From a virus, in the IMG/VR virus record IMGVR_UViG_3300009285_001934, positions 1 through 33,430 of that record: a stretch of 33,430 nucleotides of DNA, one strand, 5' to 3'. Shown one piece after another: positions 14,043 to 22,027 of the stretch. Position 1 is the stretch's first letter, and the number at the start of each line of letters is the position of its first letter. Below the pieces are notes generated by a model. It was not told the origin of the DNA and ran no database searches. It saw nothing but the letters and a program-made list of their open reading frames with translations. The translations under genes were made by a program, and so were the position numbers.

Positions 14043-14938
14043 ATTACTCAAAAGTCTTTCTCGAGAAGTCACGTCTCCTGATCCGTCACGATGCCTTCGC
14101 CCAAAAGCGCGGCGTCCCAGCGAACCAGGGCAAGGTCGTGAACTTCACCCGCCATGTCGCACCAGCAGTTGCTACAACTGGTCTTACCGAGTCCGTTACG
14201 CCTACGGCGATCAACGTCTCAGGTCAGACCGTTGCAGTGACACTGGTCGAGTACGGTGCCTACGCGCAGATCTCGAAGTTCTACGAGCGAACGTCTATCG
14301 ACGTTGGACTCAAGGAACAGGTCGAGGCGATGGGCGTCAATATGGGAGAAAGTATCGATACGATCATTCGGAACGCACTGGTGACGGGTGGTGGAGTTGG
14401 TCAGTACACTGACGATTCTACCTCCTACACTTCTGTGGCTTCGACGGTCGATGCTTCAGACTTCCGAGTAGCGGTCCGAACACTCAAGAAGAACAAGGCT
14501 ATCCCGTTCCAGGGTACCCAGGGCAATCCTGTCTTTGGCGCTCTCATTGGACCGGAAGTAGCTTACGACCTCTTGGGCGATTCGACCTGGCAGGCCACGC
14601 AGCAGTACGTGAACCCAGACCCGATGAAACGGGGAATCTTGGGAACGTTCTTCGGTGTTGAGTTCGTTGAGACAAACAACAACTACAAGCCGAACAGCTC
14701 TGGTTCTGGCGGGTACGTCACGTGGATCTTCGGCAAGGAAGCATACGGCGTTGTCTCGATTGATTCTGAGGATGTTACCACTCCTGGTGCGGCACAGCTC
14801 GTCATGAAGGACTCTGGTCCGAATGACACCGGCAACCCACTCTCGATGTGGTCAACACTCGGTTGGTACGCTCCGTTCAACGCGATCGTACTCAACTCCG
14901 ACTGGATCGTCGAGCTATACGCTAAGGCGTCTTCCTAA
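14043..14938 (+). CDS. Major capsid protein (N4-gp56 type), exon 2
   Basis: Main part of the capsid gene. Joined to exon 1 it gives 312 residues. The order of blocks fits the N4-gp56 family: YYSKVFLEKSRLLIRHDAFA, then KRGVPANQGKVVNFTRH (the N-arm), ATTGLTESVTPT, VTLVEYGAYAQISKFYERT, EAMGVNMGESIDTIIRNAL and TGGG, then a long HK97-fold body ending WIVELYAK. The intron interrupts the N-terminal arm just before the conserved YYSK. Reading from the first in-frame start inside this exon (GTG, 14138) would lose the N-arm. It is followed by a complex RNA fold and a GroES-like gene. Confidence 0.92.
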
Positions 14939-14944
14939 GAAGAA

Positions 14945-15002
14945 CCTCGGTTTGTGGGGTGTCTAGCAGACGCAAAACACCCCACACCGTCTGCAACCGA
15001 GG
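14945..15002 (+). promoter_or_regulatory. Nested/pseudoknot-like RNA fold in the capsid 3' UTR
   Basis: An outer 8-bp stem CCTCGGTT (14945-14952) / AACCGAGG (14995-15002) encloses two overlapping stems: A, GTGGGGTGT (14954-14962) / ACACCCCAC (14977-14985), 9 bp; and B, GCAGACG (14966-14972) / CGTCTGC (14988-14994), 7 bp. Each is perfect. The 5' arm of B lies in the loop of A. Connecting loops are 3, 4 and 2 bases, tight for both stems at once, so the fold is either a compact pseudoknot or a two-state switch. No T-run follows. Possible roles are 3'-end protection of capsid mRNA or control of the next gene. Confidence 0.65.
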
Positions 15003-15036
15003 GGTAGTCTAGGTAATCACTAATCACTAGGAAACA

Positions 15037-15360
15037 ATGATCATACCGTTGAATCAAAACTGTCTCATCGAGCGCGATGAGAAGAAGTCTGACTTTGTGG
15101 TACGCAAGTCAGGCATCATCACACCTACCGGACAAGTAGAAAACGAAGGGCTTGTCTTTGGTACCGTACTCCGCGCACCCAAAGACCAGAACCTTCTCAT
15201 CGACAAAGAACGTCTGGTGAACGACCGCGTTATCAAAAATGGAGATCGGGTCTGGTACTCACGCTACTCTGCGGGACTGATTCTCGATGACCGCAAGGAG
15301 AGTGCAGATGAGTTCCTTGATCTTGTACCGCTCGAGGACATCCGCGCCATCATCGAATGA
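15037..15360 (+). CDS. GroES-like co-chaperonin
   Basis: A 107-residue protein with the GroES layout. The first strand IIPLNQNCLIERDE matches the family start (PLxDRVLIxxDE); RKSGIITPTGQVENEG corresponds to the mobile loop that binds GroEL (SGIIxP); FGTVLRAP follows, then NGDRVWYSRYSAG matches the GDRVLYxKYAG block. The end FLDLVPLEDIRAIIE matches the last strand. Co-chaperonin caps host GroEL and sets the size of the folding chamber. A phage version directly after the capsid gene recalls T4 gp31, needed to fold the capsid protein; that specific client is inferred from position. Its stop overlaps the next ATG by 4 bases. Confidence 0.85.
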   Translation: MIIPLNQNCLIERDEKKSDFVVRKSGIITPTGQVENEGLVFGTVLRAPKDQNLLIDKERLVNDRVIKNGDRVWYSRYSAGLILDDRKESADEFLDLVPLEDIRAIIE

Positions 15361-15689
15361 CCCTTCAGTCGTTCAATGCGCGTCTCAAGCGGTGTGACCC
15401 ACATCTGCGCCTGAGAACTCGTACTGGATGGGTACTACTGAAAAGCGAGGGGTTCTCGATGGTTGGTGTCTATCGTGGACCCGCATACCAGTACATTGCC
15501 GCTATCTCTGGCGATCTCCCATACCACACACGAGGTACTGTGTGGCGACTTGAGCGCATCCCAGGACAGAGGAAACCCTTGAAGTACATCCACTCCCGTA
15601 TGCGCCGTGGACGGTATGAGCTGATCCAAATGCTCATCGGGAAACGATGCATCAAACACCGATGGCAGCGTCAACTCCTCTCGACATGA
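15357..15689 (+). CDS. Basic hypothetical protein
   Basis: A 110-residue, Arg-rich protein coupled by ATGA overlaps to the GroES-like gene and to the first glycosyltransferase. It opens LQSFNARLKRCDPHLRLRTRTGWVLLKSEGF and continues with alternating short strands (YIAAISGDLPYHTRGTVWRLERIP) and a basic C-terminal helix (KYIHSRMRRGRYELIQMLIGKRCIKHRWQ). No family is recognised. The basic surface suggests nucleic-acid or capsid contact, but nothing decides it. Similar small proteins often sit between capsid and connector genes. Confidence 0.7.
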   Translation: MTLQSFNARLKRCDPHLRLRTRTGWVLLKSEGFSMVGVYRGPAYQYIAAISGDLPYHTRGTVWRLERIPGQRKPLKYIHSRMRRGRYELIQMLIGKRCIKHRWQRQLLST

Positions 15690-16681
15690 ACCGCGCAACG
15701 ATACTGAACTTCAATGGCATACTCGACCCTCTCTACCAGACGTTCGAGCAGGCAGAACTGACCGACATTACCGAGCCAGGGAAACGCCCAGACTGTCTCA
15801 TCACATGGACGGACTACCCGCAGGACATGAAGATGCTCTGCCTCGCGGCACTCCAACAGGGTGTACCAACATTCATGGTCCAGCACGGTCGCAGGGCTAT
15901 GCGTGACTACTGGACGCACCGGGGAGAGCCAACGTCGGTCGCCGCTTTCGTCTGGGGGAGTAAGGATCACGAAGATGCACTCACTGGACACTGGTCGCCA
16001 GAACAGGTGTTTCGTGTTGGTGCGCCGTGGTTTCACTACCGCCCCAAACCGCAGGAGGAACGAGGTACGGTTATCTATGACGTTCCCCATTGGAACATAG
16101 ATACCAAAGAATCCATATTGACGTGGGCTGCACTCAAGCGCATTGGTGGCATACGCCCGATTGCCAAGATGATTGCCCCATCAGAACAGAAGCAAAACAA
16201 CTATATCGGGGAGCAATGCATCACTTACCGGAACGAGCCGGGGCATATCGAGTCGACGTACGACCTACTCAAACGAGCATCATGTGTCGTGACGATGATG
16301 GAAAGCACGCTGGAGCTGATGGCGATGTCGCTCAACGTCCCTGTCGTCCACGTCAAAGGATTCAAGCACAAAGAACTCCCCGGTACGTGGCAGGGGGTTG
16401 AAGATACATTGCCCCAGAAGGGTTCGATTGCTTGTGAGCGTGGGGAGATGTCAGACGCAATAGCGGAAGCCATGAAGCGCCCCAGTAAACTCATGAAAGA
16501 CGCTCACGAACGGCTCATTGAGGACGCTGGTGACCCAGATAAAGACACCCCAGTACGATCCATCACCACGCTCATTGGAGACATGGTAGACACCTACCAT
16601 GAAACCCACGCAGTAGGACCGAGACTCAATATGTTCGAGAAAGAAGCACACAATGCGCCGGATACTATCATTCAGAAATGA
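15686..16681 (+). CDS. GT-B-fold glycosyltransferase-like protein
   Basis: A 331-residue protein. The ATG at 15686 overlaps the previous TGA, preferred over the in-frame start at 15647. The blocks LITWTDYPQDMKMLCLAALQ, then GVPTFMVQHGRRAM (59-72), FVWGSKDHEDAL, and VFRVGAPWFHY are typical of GT-B enzymes related to capsule-polysaccharide or glycerophosphate transferases. The C-terminal half ends with STLELMAMSLNVPVVHVKG, the donor-site helix of such folds. It could be a glycosyl- or glycerophosphotransferase; a PseG-like UDP-sugar hydrolase (the pathway step missing upstream) is a weaker alternative. It overlaps the next gene by 29 bases. Confidence 0.65.
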   Translation: MNRATILNFNGILDPLYQTFEQAELTDITEPGKRPDCLITWTDYPQDMKMLCLAALQQGVPTFMVQHGRRAMRDYWTHRGEPTSVAAFVWGSKDHEDALTGHWSPEQVFRVGAPWFHYRPKPQEERGTVIYDVPHWNIDTKESILTWAALKRIGGIRPIAKMIAPSEQKQNNYIGEQCITYRNEPGHIESTYDLLKRASCVVTMMESTLELMAMSLNVPVVHVKGFKHKELPGTWQGVEDTLPQKGSIACERGEMSDAIAEAMKRPSKLMKDAHERLIEDAGDPDKDTPVRSITTLIGDMVDTYHETHAVGPRLNMFEKEAHNAPDTIIQK

Positions 16682-17759
16682 CTGGAACGGTCTAGGACCG
16701 AAGGGAACCGACCTCATCGGTGGGGTTGGGTACTACCGTATACAGAAACCCCTGTCGTTTCTTGGTCGGAAATACAGTGTGTTTGACTTGGGCGACATCT
16801 CAACCGCGCAGAAGAATCTCAAAAGGGTAGGCAAGGACTGGTCCGAGGATGAACTAGTGCCGAACCTCATCAAGGACTCTGACTTGGTGTTCATGAAGAA
16901 CATCTCACACCCAGGGGGGCTGGCGTGGTTCGCAGGAGCGTGTGACTTCTATAACAAGCCCCTGATCGTGGACATGGACGACAACTACCTCGCCGTAGAC
17001 GACCTGCACGAGAAGCGCGACTACTTCAAGGAAACGGCGATAGCGAATATCACTCACAAGGAGCTGTTCAAGGCCGCTACTGCCATGACGGTCAGCACTG
17101 AACCACTCGTTGATGTCTATAAGGAGTTCAATACAAACGTCCACGTCCTGCACAACTACAACGACGCGAACGACTGGAAATACAAACGGTTCAAGCGCCC
17201 AGACGGAAAGATCGTTATTGGGTGGGCTGGGAGTCAGACCCACGAGGCAGACTTCCACGTTATTGAGCCGGTCATCAGGGCTATATGGAAGAAGTATGGC
17301 AAGAAGGTCATATTCGCGATCTGCGGGGGATTGCCGGTACACCTGACCGACGGACTCCCACATGGGTCGTACGCGGTGTTCTCCGGTACTCGGACCATGA
17401 GGGACTACCCAGCTCGCCTTGCATCCTGGGGGTTCGACATAGGACTCGCACCACTCAAAAAGTCTGTCTTCAACGATGGGAAGGGACATGGGAAGTGGAT
17501 GGAGTACGCTATGTACGATATTCCCCTTGTTGCGACGAACTACGGACCCTACGCGCGCGTGGTTGAGAACGAACGAACTGGTCTGCTGGTAGACAGCACC
17601 GAGGAATGGGTGGATGCAATCTCTTGGCTTGTTGAGGACGAGGAACTACGAATGAGAATTGGCAAAGCAGCAAAGAGTGATGTGAAGAAGCGCTGGCAGT
17701 GGTCTTCTAATAGTTGGAGATGGGATGAAATCTTCAAGAAGTACCATTCGTTTCGATGA
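16653..17759 (+). CDS. GT4-like glycosyltransferase 1
   Basis: A 368-residue GT-B glycosyltransferase. Its N-terminal half has VGYYRIQKPLSFLG, LVFMKNISHPGG and KPLIVDMDDN, a strand with an Asp-rich turn; KIVIGWAGSQTHEADF opens the C-terminal nucleotide-sugar domain. KWMEYAMYDIPLVATNYGPY is the usual donor-binding block, and RTGLLVDSTEEWVDAI matches the GT4 end. It starts inside the previous gene and shares ATGA with its downstream paralogue. The likely substrate is a nucleotide sugar, perhaps the CMP-nonulosonate made upstream, with a virion protein as acceptor; both points are inferred from context only. Confidence 0.83.
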   Translation: MRRILSFRNDWNGLGPKGTDLIGGVGYYRIQKPLSFLGRKYSVFDLGDISTAQKNLKRVGKDWSEDELVPNLIKDSDLVFMKNISHPGGLAWFAGACDFYNKPLIVDMDDNYLAVDDLHEKRDYFKETAIANITHKELFKAATAMTVSTEPLVDVYKEFNTNVHVLHNYNDANDWKYKRFKRPDGKIVIGWAGSQTHEADFHVIEPVIRAIWKKYGKKVIFAICGGLPVHLTDGLPHGSYAVFSGTRTMRDYPARLASWGFDIGLAPLKKSVFNDGKGHGKWMEYAMYDIPLVATNYGPYARVVENERTGLLVDSTEEWVDAISWLVEDEELRMRIGKAAKSDVKKRWQWSSNSWRWDEIFKKYHSFR

Positions 17760-18880
17760 AGAAAGTCCTCGCGATCAACAACCAGTTCCCGACCGAGGAA
17801 AACAAGAAATACGGTCTGACCTCAGCAGTCTCGTACTACCGACAAGTGATGCCAGGAAGACACCTTGAGGGGTACGAGTTCCACCACCTCGGACACCAGC
17901 TCATTGATCTCGATGTACATACTGCCGAAACAAGGATCGGCAACATGGTCCACGCGCATGACATCGTATTCACTAAGCACCTCGACAACCCGACTGGTAT
18001 TTATATGCTCCTCGGGGCGTGTGACTACTACGACCGACCCCTCATTGTAGACTTCGACGACGACGTATTCGCCACCGACGGCAAGGAACACAACCTGTAC
18101 GTCTACCCAGAGGACAGCGACGCTCGGCGCTACCTGGAAGTGTTATTGCGGGAAGCCACCGCCATTACCGTCTCCGTCCCGAGTTTGGTTCCGGTGTACC
18201 AGAAATACAACGACCATGTTTACGTCTGCCCCAATGCCGTCGATCCCAAAGATTGGAATGGGCAGAGGACTCACCACAAACGTCTGACCATAGGCTGGCC
18301 TGCGTCTACCGGACACATCGTCGATCATGAAGTACTCGAACCGGTTGCCACGGAGATCGCCAAGTGCCACCCCGATATTGTCTTCTCCTTCATGGGGCAT
18401 TATCTCCCCGAACACATGGGGTTCCTTCATCGGAAGAACTGGGAGCTGAAACCAGGGGTGCTATGGTGGGAGGGACACCCGACCGACAAGCGCACATACC
18501 CATCGGTACTGGCTGACTTCGGCGCTGACATTGGTGTGGGACCACTCATAGACTCACGCTACAACGCCTCACGATCATTGGCAAAGTGGTTCGAGTACAC
18601 CATGACCGGCACGCCGATGGTCGCCAGCGACTACGGTCCCTACAAAGATTTGAGCAATGGTGAGGATGTCTACCTCGCCGGACCTGTGGACAAGTGGATC
18701 GAGTACCTATCACTATTGATCGAGAAACCAGATGAGCGACGAAGAATCGCCGACAACGCAAAACGCCGAATTGAGCGCGAATACACCATCCAGCGGGCAA
18801 TCCCAGCCTGGCGAGCTGCATTCGAGGCGGTCCGAGGGTTCCGAAAGTTCGCACCCACAGATTTTCGAGGAAAAGGATAA
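17756..18880 (+). CDS. GT4-like glycosyltransferase 2 (paralogue of 1)
   Basis: A 374-residue GT-B protein clearly related to its neighbour: LLGACDYYDRPLIVDFDDD mirrors the first enzyme's GACDFYNKPLIVDMDDN, and KWFEYTMTGTPMVASDYGPY mirrors KWMEYAMYDIPLVATNYGPY. LTIGWPASTGHIVDHEVLEP opens the C-terminal domain. The pair probably arose by tandem duplication and then diverged to different donors or linkages. The last 149 bases also code, in another frame, for the N-terminus of the next gene. The final residues RGFRKFAPTDFRGKG lie beyond the usual fold. Confidence 0.83.
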   Translation: MKKVLAINNQFPTEENKKYGLTSAVSYYRQVMPGRHLEGYEFHHLGHQLIDLDVHTAETRIGNMVHAHDIVFTKHLDNPTGIYMLLGACDYYDRPLIVDFDDDVFATDGKEHNLYVYPEDSDARRYLEVLLREATAITVSVPSLVPVYQKYNDHVYVCPNAVDPKDWNGQRTHHKRLTIGWPASTGHIVDHEVLEPVATEIAKCHPDIVFSFMGHYLPEHMGFLHRKNWELKPGVLWWEGHPTDKRTYPSVLADFGADIGVGPLIDSRYNASRSLAKWFEYTMTGTPMVASDYGPYKDLSNGEDVYLAGPVDKWIEYLSLLIEKPDERRRIADNAKRRIEREYTIQRAIPAWRAAFEAVRGFRKFAPTDFRGKG

Positions 18881-19271
18881 CAAATTCAATACTTCCGACG
18901 CGATTGATAAGGAAACCGACGACAATCTCGGTCCGAGCGCCTATTCTGGAACCGCAAGACCCTACCTAGCGAGACTTTTAGAGTTTTCTTCGACAGATAT
19001 TCGTGATTTTAGTCTTCGAGACAAGATCGCAGATGTAGACTCGTTTGTGTTGGCGCTTGCAAACGAGCGGCATTGGGTTGATACTCAATACAGTTACAAC
19101 AAAATACTGGACGAACTCAAGGGGAATCTAGGCATCCACCCGAACCTAGATTCTTTACGTTTACTGGACCTACTCCACCACGGCGTGAAACTCCTCACAC
19201 TCCAAAAGAAGCGTCGCGCTCAGGCAGAAGAAGTCCAACGCGCCATTGAAAAACTCAACGAACGCCCATGA
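18732..19271 (+). CDS. Hypothetical protein with overprinted N-terminus
   Basis: A 179-residue protein whose only in-frame ATG lies 149 bases inside the preceding glycosyltransferase gene; a TTG at 18771 is the main alternative. Residues 1-65 are acidic, Ser/Thr-rich and probably disordered (MSDEESPTTQNAELSANTPS...). Residues 75-179 are ordered and helical: YLARLLEFSSTDIRDFSLRD, LALANERHWVDTQYSYNKIL, LLDLLHHGVKLLTLQKKRRAQAEE. No family is recognised. It overlaps the connector gene by 4 bases, so it belongs to the head-tail operon and may be a virion or assembly factor. Confidence 0.7.
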   Translation: MSDEESPTTQNAELSANTPSSGQSQPGELHSRRSEGSESSHPQIFEEKDNKFNTSDAIDKETDDNLGPSAYSGTARPYLARLLEFSSTDIRDFSLRDKIADVDSFVLALANERHWVDTQYSYNKILDELKGNLGIHPNLDSLRLLDLLHHGVKLLTLQKKRRAQAEEVQRAIEKLNERP

Positions 19272-19930
19272 CACTCCTTGAACTCAAAACACAGCTAATT
19301 TCACTAGCCGACGACCCAGCAATTACTACGGCGCAGGCGGGCATTTGGATCAATACAAACTACCGATTGCTCAATCGTGAGTACGACTGGCCGTATATGG
19401 TCGGTAACGGATCGTACACCGTGACAAGCGGAACCGCTGAGACGCTGTTCAGTGGGTTCAGCACGGCAGTCACGGATTTCGCCAAGCCCCTGCGGGTGTG
19501 GATTGCGAACTCATCTACCGCAGACAAAACACCGCTCCACCCAATCCGCTACGAGGAACGCAACGAGCCAGGACTGGACGGGTACTACTACGTCACGCCG
19601 AACAATCTCTCCATCGGGCTGGTATCTACGCCAACCAACTCCTCTGATGTAGTGACAGTCGATTATCTCAAATCTACAGCCGACCTAGACGACGCCGATT
19701 CTCCAATCTTTCTTTCAGACTTCCACTCGATCCTCTTGTGGAAAGCGTTGATGATGTACCAGTTCCAACAGCGCGAACAGAGCGACGAGTTCAGGGCTAT
19801 GTACGAAGAAATCCTCAACCAGATGATCCAGTTCTACAAGATGCCACAAGCAGCGACCTCTCCGGTGTTGAGTCGGGGTGTTGGTATCTCTCGCAATACA
19901 GGGACCGCTGATCCGCTTCACCTCTCCTAG
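19268..19930 (+). CDS. Head-tail connector/adaptor protein
   Basis: A 220-residue protein in the adaptor position. The opening TLLELKTQLISLADDP then AQAGIWINTNYRLLNREYDWPYM is the characteristic helix-REYDWP pattern of podovirus-like head-tail adaptors. A beta-rich middle (GSYTVTSGTAETLFSG; LRVWIANSSTADKTPLHPIRYEE; NNLSIGLVSTPTNSSDVVTVDYLK) follows and then a helical end (LLWKALMMYQFQQREQSDEFRAMYEEIL). Such proteins form a ring under the portal. It is joined upstream by ATGA and is followed by the nozzle-like gene after 2 bases. Confidence 0.75.
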   Translation: MTLLELKTQLISLADDPAITTAQAGIWINTNYRLLNREYDWPYMVGNGSYTVTSGTAETLFSGFSTAVTDFAKPLRVWIANSSTADKTPLHPIRYEERNEPGLDGYYYVTPNNLSIGLVSTPTNSSDVVTVDYLKSTADLDDADSPIFLSDFHSILLWKALMMYQFQQREQSDEFRAMYEEILNQMIQFYKMPQAATSPVLSRGVGISRNTGTADPLHLS

Positions 19931-19932
19931 AA

Positions 19933-21708
19933 ATGCCGTTTGGTAAGCCCAAGATCGCCCACCAGATCATCAAGGACTTCTCCAAGATCGCCTCGGAGGT
20001 CTATGGGGATTTGGTCAATATTCACTTCCAAAAGGACACCGATGAAAAGGGCTACTACCCCAAGAAAATCCAGGGCTTCACACAACAGGGAACGAACGCC
20101 GGAGTTACAACGTCTGCTGGACTCGCCCTTGGGTCGTATCAGCCATCTACGGGTACAGCGGGTCTGTATGCCGCATGGGGAACGTACGTCTACCTCGTCG
20201 GAAGTGGTGCGCCAACAAAACAGTCAGGAGCGGCGACACAAATCCTAACGACTGGGACTGACGGCGAGTTTTGCCAGGTCAACAACGACCTGCTCTACAC
20301 CAACGGGCTTGGCGGTGCGGCAACGAACAACGTCCTCAAACTATCGGGTGGTTCGTGGACTGAGGCAGGTGCGGGCGGAACACCGGCAAACACAGTCCCC
20401 CTCACAGGCGCAAGTGCAGTTGCGAAGTACCTTTCGTACCATAACTTCATGCTCTTTGCTGCGAGAACGGTCACAAATACCAACACACTCTATGTTTCGG
20501 AAGCAGGGAGTCCATACAACTTCCCCACGACACAGACCAAGTCATTCCCCTACAAGATCGTCGGAATGCGGTCGCTCGGTGAGTACCTCATGCTCTACAC
20601 CGAAAAGACCATTCACGCTATTTCAGGCATGGTCCCAACATCACTGTCGTTCCGTGAAGTACCAAACCCACATCCCTGCGTTTCCCATCGAAGCATCGCT
20701 ACCGTCATCGGGGATGGGACTGCCTACTCCTCAACCGGTATCGAATCGGGGAGAATCGAACACTGGTACTTGGGTGATGACTATGTGTGGGCGACTGACG
20801 GTTCTACGTTCCGTATTCTCGGTAAGGACTCGTGGGAGAGCTTCAGAGCGCAACTCAACATCGCACAGCACGCGAACGCCGCCGGGTACTATGATGCGAA
20901 GTACCGGCAGTACCGACTCTCGGTCTGTACCGGAGTCAATACGACGAATAATGAAACATGGGCGTACGACGTGAATGGTGATCGGTGGATCAGAATGCCA
21001 TTTGTTACTGCCGCTGCATACGCATCTCATGGTGTCCCATCACCGACGCGCTACTGGATCGACGACAACGCCACGGGCAAGGTCTTTGTGCAGAACAGTG
21101 GGAACGGAGTCGCCTCGCCTGCCGATACGCTGAATGGAGACATTACCGCAACTGACACGACCATCGTTGTTGATAGCAACAGCGCCTTTCCCACATCCGG
21201 TGTCATCATGATTGAGAACGAGGCAATCTACTACGCGAGCAAGGACGCAGGCAATACGGACTTCGAGGGCTGTATTCGCGGGTACTCAGGGACAACCGCC
21301 GCCGCTCACGCCGATCCCGCAGCTGTATATCCCGCGCACAAGTTCCAGTATCGCACAACGAACCTCGACTTCGGCAATCACGAGTTGGTCAAGAAGTTCC
21401 AGGTTATATGGATATCAGCAGCGACATCCACTACCGCATACTCACTCGATGTAGAAGGAAATATTGACCAATATGGATGGTCGAAGATCAAGTCATTCCC
21501 ACTGGCGGCAGGTGGTACTACGTGGGGCGCTTTCACGTGGGGAGAATCAACGTGGGGCGCACCGGACATTCTTTACACACCCGACAACCGTGGCGCTATC
21601 TCTGGGAGGGGAAAGACCATCGCAATCGGTTTCAATGAACAAGCGTCTATCCAGCAGACATCCGTGACTGCAACGGAGATAAGAATGCGACCGTTGAAAA
21701 TAAAGTGA
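19933..21708 (+). CDS. Tail nozzle/hub-like protein (beta-propeller type)
   Basis: A 591-residue beta-rich protein. Repeated blade-like segments (GLYAAWGTYVYLVGSGAPTK; QVNNDLLYTNGLGG; YLSYHNFMLFAARTVTNTNT; LGEYLMLYTEKTIHAISGM; WYLGDDYVWATDGSTFRILG; ETWAYDVNGDRWIRMP) suggest a beta-propeller like the P22 gp10 / T7 gp12 nozzle. Near residues 390-450, TDTTIVVDSNSAFPTSGVIM with EAIYYASKD and FEGCIRGYSGT forms a small domain commonly inserted in phage tail proteins. It probably forms the tail tube end through which DNA leaves. The insertion site of the downstream HNH remnant lies just after its stop. Confidence 0.75.
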   Translation: MPFGKPKIAHQIIKDFSKIASEVYGDLVNIHFQKDTDEKGYYPKKIQGFTQQGTNAGVTTSAGLALGSYQPSTGTAGLYAAWGTYVYLVGSGAPTKQSGAATQILTTGTDGEFCQVNNDLLYTNGLGGAATNNVLKLSGGSWTEAGAGGTPANTVPLTGASAVAKYLSYHNFMLFAARTVTNTNTLYVSEAGSPYNFPTTQTKSFPYKIVGMRSLGEYLMLYTEKTIHAISGMVPTSLSFREVPNPHPCVSHRSIATVIGDGTAYSSTGIESGRIEHWYLGDDYVWATDGSTFRILGKDSWESFRAQLNIAQHANAAGYYDAKYRQYRLSVCTGVNTTNNETWAYDVNGDRWIRMPFVTAAAYASHGVPSPTRYWIDDNATGKVFVQNSGNGVASPADTLNGDITATDTTIVVDSNSAFPTSGVIMIENEAIYYASKDAGNTDFEGCIRGYSGTTAAAHADPAAVYPAHKFQYRTTNLDFGNHELVKKFQVIWISAATSTTAYSLDVEGNIDQYGWSKIKSFPLAAGGTTWGAFTWGESTWGAPDILYTPDNRGAISGRGKTIAIGFNEQASIQQTSVTATEIRMRPLKIK

Positions 21709-21717
21709 TTCAATAAC

Positions 21718-22023
21718 ATGAAAGGCCACTTTACCCCTCACTCTGAAGAAACCAAGCGTCGGATTAGTGAAAAGAATAAAGCTAAACCTACGCGATATTG
21801 GCTTGGGAAGAAGCGGGATACACCGTGGTTGAATACGCCTGAAGCTAACGAGAAAAAGAGATTATCTAAGTTGGGGGTAAAACAATCAGAATCCCACAGA
21901 AAGCCATTCGCTTACTTCCCAGAGCTACGATTTGCCATAGATAATGGAAGGACACTCTGTAAAGAGTGTCATAGCAAGACAGATACCTACATGGGTAGAG
22001 CAAAGACTTATAAACTAGAATAA
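21718..22023 (+). pseudogene. Degenerate NUMOD3/HNH homing endonuclease
   Basis: A 101-residue frame that keeps the N-terminal NUMOD3-like region (PHSEETKRRISEKNKAKPTRYWLGKK; ANEKKRLSKLGVKQSESHRKP) and the extreme C-terminal part of an HNH domain (FAIDNGRTLCKECHSKTDTY). The latter aligns with VSNGRTMCVGCHRKTDTW of the intact HNH gene at 8184. The middle of the HNH domain, with the first Cys pair and the catalytic His-Asp-His, is gone: the frame passes from KPFAYFPELR straight to the C-terminal half. It lies between two tail genes and looks like an internally deleted homing gene that kept its frame. DNA binding without cutting is possible. Confidence 0.8.
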
Positions 22024-22027
22024 GCAA

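Noticed and set aside
14138-14938. Major capsid protein starting at GTG 14138
   Set aside because: It would lose the conserved N-arm; the coding signal continues upstream to 14043 and joins exon 1 through a group I intron.
15171-15236. Possible frameshift or second frame in the GroES-like gene
   Set aside because: The single + frame aligns with GroES from first to last strand with no break.
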